A DNA stretch of 22,932 nt from Seminavis robusta (Eukaryota; Bacillariophyta; Bacillariophyceae; Naviculales; Naviculaceae): positions 1 through 22,932 of the forward strand of contig CAICTM010001768.1 of assembly GCA_903772945.1 (NCBI GenBank). Reading direction: 5' to 3'. This document shows positions 1 through 9,091 of this stretch, piece by piece. The position numbers and the translations under genes are program-made. The notes below the pieces were generated by a model. It was not told the origin of the DNA and did not search any database. It worked only from the letters and a program-made list of their open reading frames with translations. Positions within the stretch are counted from its first letter, which is position 1; the number at the start of each line of letters is the position of its first letter.

Positions 1-2867
1 CCTCATTCATTACGCGGAACAATCAAGGTCTACTTTTCGCAACGCTTTCTCTACTGTCCGATCAAAGATGTAATGTTGCTAGTAGAACAAACAAGAAGTG
101 TCATCAAACTACGATATTCACCAAGGTCAGGCTATCTTGAGAACCAGGCGCTCCACTATCTGTGTCGAAACAAGATCTAGAGAATGTGTCAGTGAAGCGG
201 TTTTACAAGCTTTACGAGGAACGACCAATGAAGAGTGTCCACAGGCGGAAGCGTCAGCGAACTGATGAGGAGAAATGGCCTTTTATGGCTGACACTGGGC
301 ATTTCGTGCATCCATCAGCGATCAAAGGAAACGACGGGCGTTAACTGGTGAAACTTCAGCGGGAGTAATTTTGAGGAAAGAAGAAGCATTGGTTCGGGTT
401 CCACAATGGGCCTTCTCAGATGCATGCGGTTTTGGTGCGAAATCCTGACGTGTCCTACTGGCGAACTGAACCAGGCAATGGATACTTATGCGGAATGCTG
501 TTGGCTTTGTACTTGCCGCAACGATGTTTGCTGATTTAAAGAAGTCCGTACCCCAGACCAACTTTGCTTTCGCTGAAAAACTTCGTGAAGTGTATAATAC
601 GATGTTCTGAGAAAAACGAATAACGAAGAACCCGTCATCTTCTCAGAAAGGAACCTGTCATTCATCCAGAAAATTCAAGACACCGCTTTCAACAACCCGA
701 GGTATAAGGTGAAAGAGGATGATCTTCAACGAGTCACTAAGCCCTATAGACGGAAAATTGGGAGGAGAACATGTACGAAAACGAATCTGATGACGAGCAC
801 GAACATGAGGAAAGATGATCTGATTCAAAAGGTTTACGAAAATTGGATACGTGATCTTGAGAGCCAGGGCCAACAGATTCAAACGGGACTTTTGGCAAGC
901 ACATTTGATGTCTTAGTTTTACGGCTATACGTCACAATGGAAGCAGACAACGCAGGATACAACGTGCATTTACCCATTCCTGAGAATTCGTTAGATGAAG
1001 ACGAATTTGTTACCATAAGTGCTGACTTTCACACGACTGGCACTACAAAGAGAAGCACAGTGGAACCGCCTACACCTACGATATCACAAGATCATTGAAG
1101 TTCTACTTAACAAACGTGAGTGCATCCAAAGGGCAAATGTATTAAGTACAATCCGCAGGTTGAAGTGTCGCAGGCGAATGGAAGCGTGAAAGTATAAGTG
1201 ACTGGGCAACGGCTGCCAATCTGGACGACAAACAGAGAAGGCTTTCGAGTGTATCATTGCAGCCTTCCTGTTGACATTTTATGAGGAAGCTGAAAAGGTG
1301 ACTTAGAGGATGGAGTCCCGGATATGGGGTTGAAGGCAAAAGTCCGACTTTCTCGTAAAAACCTTTGATTTTGAAGGGAAGTCGTGGCACCCAACTGATT
1401 CTTCTTCTACATGGGCCTGGAGGAAGTGGAAGACTACCGTAATTGCTTAGTCATGGCCTATGGCAAGAATTCTGCAGTTTGATTGATCATCCATTTAACG
1501 ACGAACCATTGTTGTCACGCTATGTCGGGGGTTGCTGCTACAATACTCATGGGGAAACAACGCATTCAGCTGTGGGATTGAACAGAACTCGGGAAAGGTG
1601 GCGAAGAACTTGGTAGAAGATGGAGTGACGCACGGATGCTTATCATCGACGAAATTTCATTCGCGGGGGAACTTACTTAGTGAAGATATTCCACTACACC
1701 AAGAACCTTGATGCAAGACGAATACCAACATTTGGGGGACTTAACTGGTGTTCGCGGGGGACTACTCTCAACTTGAACCAGTGGGACGCCCCCCAATTTA
1801 CAATCTTCAGCACACCATTCCTGAATTTCATGACTCTCTGAATTCATTTATTGAGTTAGATGGAATGCACCACTTCAAAGACGATCCTGAATGGGGGCAA
1901 CGCTGTTTAAGTTCCGTGAAGGGCGACCAACAGAAGAAGATATGAGACCATCAATGACGCCTGCGTGGTTGGCCCAACCCATGTTCCACCAGAGAACATT
2001 CAAGTTGCTACTTATCTGAATCGAGATCGAGATGCCATTAACTCAGCTATCTTCGAAGAATTTGCGGGAAGAACAAACCTGCTGATGATTCCGTGCTGAT
2101 GGATGCAGTACTCATTTCATGGACGATCTTCAAATGGCCAATCAAGCAGGGACACTGGTTCCTGTTAAGAGCAATTCGGTTTTAAAGCACTTCTTTTCAA
2201 CATGTGGAGAAGACTCGTTAAAACCGGTTCGGACTCACGAAAACGTTGTTGATCCTGCTTTGAAGTTATATAAGGGGTGTCCTGTAATGTTTACAAGAGA
2301 ACACGAATGTTCCGAATGGAGAACCAATGGATCTCGGCTTTTTGTGAGAAAGGTGAATGTGAGCATGGTTGCACCCCCATGGTTATTCAACTCGACAACG
2401 GCTGCAAGATTCGGGCTTTTTTCTCGGGTCAAGTCAAATCTATCCTTGTGGAACATGAAATGGAGACTATTATGCCACGTACTTTTTATGTAACGGGCAA
2501 GACTACACTTTCAGTACCAGATGGTTCTATGACGGGAAGTTGTACACAACAAGATGAAGGGTAAGCAGTTCCGATTATCAGCAATTCTGCGACAACTGGA
2601 CACCAAATTACAGGATATACTGCATGTGGTTATTGGTACATTCATGGCGATACTGTCAAAACCTGGGCTTACGTGGTGTTATCAAGGGTGCGAACCATGA
2701 GTGGTTTGTTCTTATTGAAGAAGCTGGATTGGGATCCAAAGAACTTTGCCATGCCACAACGAATGAGAGACATGCTTGCAAGATTTAAGGATACTATTGG
2801 GCTTTCTGTCCTAGGAGAAGATCAATATGATGAAATGTTCCAGCGAGAAGACGGGTTCTTGTTATAA
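1..2867 (+). pseudogene. Decayed PIF1-like helicase (Helitron-type), 5' end outside the window
   Basis: PIF1 helicases unwind DNA; related enzymes form the helicase half of Helitron transposase. The signal runs along the plus strand but jumps frame repeatedly, with internal stops. Pieces in order: NQALHYLC (about 142-165) then DLENVSV in another frame; WPFMADTGHFVHPSA (about 278-322); FIQKIQDTAFNNPRYK (about 662-709); GVAATILMG..THSAVGLN (about 1530-1578); LIIDEISF, the Walker B-like motif (about 1638-1661); VFAGDYSQLEPVG (about 1749-1787); FREGRPTEED (about 1911-1940); LKLYKGCPVM (about 2260-2290); SATTGHQITGYTA (about 2585-2623) and WAYVVLSRVRTMSG (about 2660-2703), the usual C-terminal PIF1 signatures. 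The last frame is open from 2565 to the stop at 2867. At least six frame changes are needed, so no intact product is expected. No Rep (HUH) domain lies in the window, so Helitron origin is inferred. Confidence 0.8.
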
Positions 2868-3324
2868 ATATGAACGGTAGGGATATAGGGTAAATTAAGC
2901 TGTATATAAAAACTTTTATTACTACAACTACCTTTCTGAGATTCGCATTGCACCTCGTACGTCATTCAATGTCAGTCATTGAAAAAAGATCAAGCGTCCA
3001 ATCAAATCACAGGCGACCCCGAAAAATTGGGAGCCAACTTTTAAAATGTGAAGAACGCAAGGCGACTTTCATGTGCATGTACATGCGTTGACTGTATCCC
3101 GTCAATACAATACTAGTCGAATACGTAGACTTCTACAGGGCCTTCTAAGTAATGCGCACGGGGTATAATTCAAACCTCTGCCCCCATCGGTACCATTACC
3201 CCTAAAAGCAAGTCGTCTCCAGGAGACGAAATTGCTCATGTAAAGAAGGGCTGCAACAGCGCAACAGCACAAAGCGTCTGATGATAGTTTGCTTCTTAGA
3301 TGATTACACGTTCTACGATCTTAA
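2868..3324. other. Intergenic, between helicase relic and convergent Cys-rich gene
   Basis: No supported gene. It holds the 3' flank of the helicase relic and the presumed 3' UTR of the minus-strand gene that ends at 3325. It contains a 12-bp palindrome GCATGTACATGC (3075-3086) and a stem at 3213-3229. I found no Helitron CTRR end with an adjacent hairpin. Confidence 0.5.
3213..3229. repeat. 17-nt hairpin, 8-bp arms
   Basis: TCGTCTCC and GGAGACGA are perfect inverted arms around a single A. It lies about 95 nt beyond the stop codon of the minus-strand Cys-rich gene, so it may fall in that gene's 3' UTR. A role in RNA stability or 3' end formation is conjecture. Confidence 0.45.
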
Positions 3325-4574
3325 TTACACTACAAGTGCCGTATACACTGCAACCGATGCCATGGCGAAGGCAGCTCCCATTTTGGATGACGAAGATTCT
3401 TCATTTGACTCTCCTTCGTTGGTATTTTGGAGTGGCTGAGGTGCTGGCTCTTCACAGTCATCAGCAGCAAACCCAGCAGCCTCTCCAACGCATTGGTTGG
3501 AGTACTCGCAGTTGTTGGCACCGCAGAAGACAGGACGGTAGTCCATAGCTGCAACAGAAAAAAGTTGAAGTGGCGTGAGCATTTTTGACTACATGCCAAG
3601 TGACACAGTTTGACGTTTGTGCGGCTGTTCAACTTACTGCATGCAACATCAGGGCTGGGGGCAGGGCAGCAATCAGTCTCTTGGAATCCAGCGGCACCAG
3701 CACCACACTGGTTGGAGTACATGCACTGATTGGCTCCACATTGGACTGGGCTATAGTCAGCAGCTTCAAGACAAAATAGAAATAGAGTTCCAAGAGTTAG
3801 TAAGCAACCAAGCAAAACTATTCAGCCTTGCCACTGTTGACAACTTACTGCACACAACATCCTCACTAGCAGCAGGGCAGCAATCAGTCTCCTGGAATCC
3901 AGCAGCACCGGCACCACACTGGTTGGAGTACATGCATTTGTTGGCTCCACACTGGACAGGTGCATATTCCATAGCTGAGGAACAAGGAAGCAAAATGTTC
4001 TGTTAGTGAGGACTGTCAGTGTTTGCCCCACAGCCAAACCTCTTCTGACAACTTACTGCACATGACGTCTTCACTCTGAGCTGGGCAACAGTCAGTCTCT
4101 TGGAATCCAGCAGATGTCGCACCACACTGATTAGAGTATGTGCATTTGTTAGCTCCACACTGAACGGGCACATATTCCATAGCTGAGAAGAGGAAGACAG
4201 GTTTGGGTTAGCCAAGTGAAACCATTCACAGAGCAGCGGGATGAGGCTGTACAAGATGAAAACTTACTGCACATCACTTCATCCGATAGAGCGGGACAGC
4301 AGTCAGCTTCTGCAAAGCCAGCTGCTTCAGCACCGCAGAGATTGCTGTATTCACAGCTTTTGGGCCCACATTGAACAGGGGTGTAGTCGGCAGCTTTTCC
4401 ATTGAAAGAAGGATTATTTGGTGTGAGTGAGTGAGCCAGTTTGAACATCGCCCCATCGTTTCAATAACTGATGCACTTACTGCAGGGAGTGGCGACGGTT
4501 GCAACCGGGCATTCCTCTTCTTGTGCAACCGTGACGGCGACCATGGTCATGAAAAGGGCAGAGACGAGCTTCAT
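3325..4574 (-). CDS. Secreted, probably GPI-anchored Cys-rich protein with five 42-residue modules (six exons)
   Basis: Spliced model (minus strand): exons 4574-4481, 4393-4268, 4182-4057, 3974-3849, 3763-3638 and 3548-3325. All introns (82-89 nt) have GTAAGT donors, AG acceptors and phase 1. The CDS is 822 nt (273 aa). Residues 1-17 (MKLVSALFMTMVAVTVA) are a signal peptide. Exons 2-5 are each exactly 126 nt and encode one module; exon 6 encodes a fifth, then an acidic/Ser linker (EESSSS) and a hydrophobic tail (GAAFAMASVAVYTALVV) that looks like a GPI-attachment signal. Module consensus is YxPVQCGxxxCxYSNxCGxxAAGFxxxDCC, with six cysteines per full module spaced C-x4-C-x5-C-x11-CC-x8-C. The PVxCG...YSNxC core resembles Kazal protease-inhibitor domains but is not canonical. 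Exon 6 keeps fewer of the cysteines. Cell-surface or extracellular location is inferred; function is unknown. Confidence 0.85.
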
Positions 4575-6563
4575 CTTACTATCAATTGTCGTTGTTAATT
4601 GGAATGTTTCGAGTTTTCGTTGATTTGTTTTGTGAGTGAAGTTGAGGGAGAGGCAAGGCAACTTGAAGATTGGTTCCAGAATACTCCTGCCGGGGTCGAG
4701 AACCGGCGGCTCAGATGGGGTATGGTACAAATGCAAGCGCTGGCTATAGTATTAGTGGGTATACATACCGTACAGTGGCCAAGAGTATGGCCTATAATGC
4801 AAACAAGCAGCGGACTGCGGCCAGTAACAACAAACAGGCAACAAACTGTCGACGACCGTCGGCTCGGAACATTCCTCGCTGGCATTGCTTGCTACTATCT
4901 GGCACGGTTAGCTAGCCAAAACGTTTCCGCACGATCGAAAAGGTTGAGGGGAGAGAGGAAAGAGACAGATCTTGGGGGGTGACAAACAGCTCTGCTGGCG
5001 GCTGTATTGCACCAAAGAACCAGCAATGACATGCTCATGCTCTATGCAAACCAGTATCATACCGTACTTCTTTCTCGAACTACTACCGGTAGCTAGTACC
5101 CAACCTGACAACGGTATCAGGAAAGTATAGGTGGTTGTAAGAATATATCCAATCCTCTAATAGAATACCCAGCTGTGATCTGAACGGCCGACCTTCGATT
5201 GGGTGGGGACGACAACCAAAGATTTGTAGGAATTCCGAACACAAGTGCCGTGACAAAAGAACATGTCGTCGTCGTCGTCGAGAACCAATCTGGTGCCATT
5301 CTTTTTGTTGAATTTGGAAGGAGGAAAAACAAAAGTTTTGTTCACGGTGCCCTCCAATTTGGCCTTGACATTGATTCGACACCCCGTCTTGTGCCGTGGT
5401 GCAGCTTTTGACTTGAAACTCGATGAGGGTTACGATCAACAAGAACCTGATCATCCGGGAGAACCATCATCCACAACCTGCTTCTTATTCACTATATTCG
5501 AAAGCCCTCATCCAGAGGCTACTGCTGGAGCTATTTCGGAACGACTGGCATCTCGGGTGACAGATTCTTGTGAGAATCCATTATCCACAGTCTTTGGATT
5601 CTAAAATTTAATGGTGTGGGTGCTATGGTGAAGTGGTTGGGTATAAGAGCAACTGGTGGCTTGATGGTTTTGTTGTTTTTAAACCAAGACAGAGGATTGA
5701 GCATTATTTGATGGGTATCTTATTGTGTCAACTGGAGATGAAGAGTTATTTGTTCGAGAGGAAAGGGACGGTGGATCTATTTGGCATTACATTTACTGTG
5801 AAGAACGACAGAATTATTCAGCTCACGACAATACACAAGGTCTTTGGTGAAGTCTATGTGCCGGGGCCAAGCACTGCTGGTAGTTGGGTACGATTGGCGA
5901 AGGGTAGTAGCACTCCACTATCTACATCAGTTCCTTGGAAACTTTAGGTTTTAAGGTTGCCTTTTATGCTTCTTTGTTCGACAATTAAGATTATCAGTAA
6001 GCGACATCGACTGGCAGGTTGCTGCTTGTGTGAGTGGACGTAGAAAGACAATACTAGTATTCGTTCAGCAGGATGGTTGAATATCTGTGTTTCACTTTCT
6101 AATTCCGTTCTGCACCTACCAAGCAATTGCCCCGCGGGATAATACATTCAGAGTCTTGGCTTCCTCCCATACAATGACACTTCAAAAATCCATATCCTGT
6201 CTTCCAATTTCATTGTCTCTTGCCCTTCCCTTGGCCCTGAGGAGATTGGGAACTGGGAACACCCCCCATTCCTCATTGGCTCCTTTGTTCGGTCGTTCCC
6301 AGCCTCCTACTGGCTACATGTAGAGTACCGGTACGTACCTGGTAGAGTACGAACCAAGGCATTCGATTGGTCATTCGATTCGATTCGGTCGGAGCACGTC
6401 CGAATCCCGAATCGAATCATCATGCATCCTATCCGCAACCGCAAAGAACAAGAATTGCCGAATTGCCACGGTTCAAACCGAAAGCATCATGGAGTGGTTA
6501 TCAAGGCAACAGAACCACAACAACTGGAAGTAGAGTACCCTTTTGTTGGATGTTTAGGAGACC
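4575..6563. other. Long gene-poor interval with ambiguous ORFs
   Basis: No gene is supported. ORFs on both strands overlap between about 5083 and 5947. On plus, 5263-5604 (113 aa, from an ATG followed by five TCG codons) and 5633-5947 (104 aa, containing GTVDLFGITFTV, faintly like the lead-in of diatom LRR domains, GTVELFGTRYNV) lie in different frames. On minus, 5157-5357 gives a Cys-containing, Asp-rich reading. None has a clear start, splice sites or a recognised domain. They may be one decayed gene or chance. The stretch before 6563 is the promoter/5' UTR of the WW-domain gene and holds ATTCGATTCGATTC (6373-6386). Confidence 0.4.
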
Positions 6564-8669
6564 ATGGCTTCCTCCACCGATGATAGTAATGCAGATGAAG
6601 CTGAAGTTTGGTATGCCATCCCTAGCAAGGAACATGATCAAGAATACTACCACAACCCCGTGACGGGAGAATCCACTTGGGTGCTGCCTTCTTTCGAAGA
6701 TCATCTATTGAAAAAGTCTGAGGATGATGATTGCATTGAATCTATTCGCTCGGATGAAATAAGGAACAGGGAAAGGGAGATTGAAGAAGATTCTGGTCAG
6801 AATGGTAGTTCCGATGATGACGACTCGTCCATATCATCTCATGCTGAGCGACAGAAAAAGCGAATGCCAGTCATCTTTTGCATCCTCTTTGCCTTGCTGT
6901 TTGTCATGTTCAGCTCCCTTTCAAGCAGCAGCAACAACGACAGCCCCAGTGATGTTGTTGGAAAATCAAAGAAACACATACTCTCCAACAATGTGCATGA
7001 GGAAGCTTCATATTCATCGGCAGCAGACGTGACAGTGGACCAAGAGACGGAAGATATGGCCAATGATACCCAAATCGAGCTTGTCAAAATGGAACAATCT
7101 GCAGATGATGTATTCCTAAATGATGGCAGTATAGAAGATTACACAGCAAGTATGATAGATGCAACAGATGTCAAGCACAAGGCTCCGGCTGTCACAGCAG
7201 AAATGCAAACTGAGGAAGTTCCGTCAGATGAATACAACCAAGATGGGAAACATTCTACACAACAAGCAGATTTATCAGACACGGAACTAGAAGATTCCCC
7301 AGACAAGATCCTCTTGGGTTCTCAGCATCAGAATGTCAAAGAAGAAGGCTCTGACGAAACCAAAATGGGTCGGTCGTCCCATGTGGATGTCAACAATGTG
7401 GAGCAGTTGGTTGGCTCAGTGAATGATGACTTGGTGGATGCTGTCAATGAAGCTTGTGCAACAGAAACTGCTGATGCTTTTACCACTCATAGATTTGATG
7501 AATCAAAGATAGACACTGGCCCAGCTGGTTTGGAAGATGAGAGAGCATCCCAAGTGACAACAAACCCAGAGACCCAGGAAGACAAGCCATCCACATCTGA
7601 AGTGATACCGGTACATGTAACAACCGTCGAAGGTGTTGAACCTGATCATGATCACATAGTGGATGATACAAGTGTTAGAGGGATGGAAGAAGAATGTCAG
7701 CACACCAGTCCTCATCCAGAGGATGCTGCTAAAAACAGCAATGACGAAGAGATGAGTTCGGTAGACGAAACCATGGTTGCCTTGGAAGCCGAGGAATACG
7801 GTACTGGAGGTGTCCAAGCAATGGCTCCGGGTGTCAATGACGATTCGATCGTAACCAATGGCAAGGAAGGGGATGCGCCTACCTCAGATGACAATGAACC
7901 TCTTGAAGAAGCATCGCAAGAAACAACCATGGAAGCAGAGGCTTCCACCGAGGCGATCGCTACCGACAGCATCACAATGGAGGTGGTAGAAAGGTCTGAC
8001 CTTATGGAAGAAAGTCTCAAGCATCAGGTGGCTGATTTGGAAGAAATGGCATCTACAGTGGAGGACAAGAATGGAGCAGGAGCTCTTGATCACACAATGG
8101 CAGAAGAAGCTGTGGATACTATTTCTGAATCCATTGACGAGCAAACAAATCAAGAGATGCCTGGTGAGCCAGTGGCACAAGATACCCTCCCAGAGTCTAC
8201 GGATGATCAAATGAGTCCTGTAGAAGACAAAACAGGAGAATCTGGGGTAGTAGATGACACGATCGTAGAGTTCGCGGACGATCAAATGAGTACCGCAAAA
8301 AAGGAGCCTGCTTCTATGGAGCCAATTCAACTGGATTGGGATGCAATTCGCAAAGCAACAAACATACCGGCAAGGCCAGATGATGATTTGAGTACAGGGA
8401 CAACATCGTATCCAGTGGGAGTGGGGCAATCGATGCTGGTGAGACTGGAAATAGAACTAGATGACGTTGGATATAGAATCAAGAAAGGAACAGACTCCAT
8501 TTCTCTAGTCGAAAAAGAAATGATGGTCAGATTGCCCAGGCCAGCAAAACGAGGCCGAGGCAACGATATGTGGTGGAATCGAGTATGCAGGTTGCCACTC
8601 GGGCGGAAGATCATACAGAAATGCCAAAGGACCTATCCAACAATGAAAGTGAAGGCTAAACAATCATGA
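6564..8669 (+). CDS. WW-domain, single-pass membrane protein with long acidic tail
   Basis: A 701-residue single-exon ORF; the start sits in a good context (GACCATGG). Residues 16-42 form a WW domain: W16, the aromatic pair Y28-Y29, N31-P32, TGESTW ending at W39, and P42. WW domains bind proline-rich peptides. An acidic/Ser linker follows, then basic RQKKR (96-100) directly before a hydrophobic segment at about 102-119 (PVIFCILFALLFVMFS). This predicts a cytosolic WW domain and a lumenal or external tail of about 580 residues. The tail is low-complexity and rich in Asp, Glu, Ser and Thr, with imperfect repeats near 8120-8290 (ESIDEQTNQEM, ESTDDQMSPVE, EFADDQMSTAK). The C-terminal ~110 residues (from about W592) are less acidic and possibly helical, ending in a basic stretch with PAKRGRG. 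I do not recognise a family for the tail; the role is unknown. Confidence 0.8.
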   Translation: MASSTDDSNADEAEVWYAIPSKEHDQEYYHNPVTGESTWVLPSFEDHLLKKSEDDDCIESIRSDEIRNREREIEEDSGQNGSSDDDDSSISSHAERQKKRMPVIFCILFALLFVMFSSLSSSSNNDSPSDVVGKSKKHILSNNVHEEASYSSAADVTVDQETEDMANDTQIELVKMEQSADDVFLNDGSIEDYTASMIDATDVKHKAPAVTAEMQTEEVPSDEYNQDGKHSTQQADLSDTELEDSPDKILLGSQHQNVKEEGSDETKMGRSSHVDVNNVEQLVGSVNDDLVDAVNEACATETADAFTTHRFDESKIDTGPAGLEDERASQVTTNPETQEDKPSTSEVIPVHVTTVEGVEPDHDHIVDDTSVRGMEEECQHTSPHPEDAAKNSNDEEMSSVDETMVALEAEEYGTGGVQAMAPGVNDDSIVTNGKEGDAPTSDDNEPLEEASQETTMEAEASTEAIATDSITMEVVERSDLMEESLKHQVADLEEMASTVEDKNGAGALDHTMAEEAVDTISESIDEQTNQEMPGEPVAQDTLPESTDDQMSPVEDKTGESGVVDDTIVEFADDQMSTAKKEPASMEPIQLDWDAIRKATNIPARPDDDLSTGTTSYPVGVGQSMLVRLEIELDDVGYRIKKGTDSISLVEKEMMVRLPRPAKRGRGNDMWWNRVCRLPLGRKIIQKCQRTYPTMKVKAKQS

Positions 8670-9091
8670 ACGACGGACGCCATCGCGATGTGTGGGCCGC
8701 TCACGCATTGCCGCTGCCGAGCCAACAAACGAAAACGACCTTCTTCAGCGCTGCTTTCCTTCATCAGTAGCGTGGCCCTCAACTTGAAGACCCGAAAGAA
8801 ACACAATCGAATGCCACAGTATCAATAGCCCTCCTGAATGCTTTAGCTGTGTCGCGAGCAAACGCGCAGAAACGTTCGGCTGGTACAAGACAACGATGCC
8901 TCTACAAAGCCAGGAAGCAAAGGGAACCGAACCAATTTTCGGAGCGCCTTCTCACCGGCAAGGATGTGTGCTTTCATCTAGCTGTGAGGCGCGGCGCATT
9001 GCCCCACACAGTTGTGTAAGTGACTCTAATACATGTACATTAGCTGCTACTGTCATGTTTCAGCTGATCGGTAGCCCCTGGCAAAATTAAA
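8670..9091. other. Intergenic between convergent genes
   Basis: This 422-nt gap separates the 3' ends of the WW-domain gene (+) and the LRR gene (-). The only open frame (8896-9090, 64 aa) has no recognisable features. I see no RNA gene or repeat here. Confidence 0.5.

Noticed and set aside
3200..4600. Tandem 126-nt repeats as a CRISPR or satellite array
   Set aside because: The repeated blocks are coding exons with conserved cysteines, flanked by consensus splice sites, and the intervening sequences are introns.
7884..8429. 181-aa minus-strand ORF
   Set aside because: It is the antisense shadow of the acidic tail of the WW-domain gene, rich in Cys/His/Leu as expected for the reverse of Asp/Glu/Gln codons.
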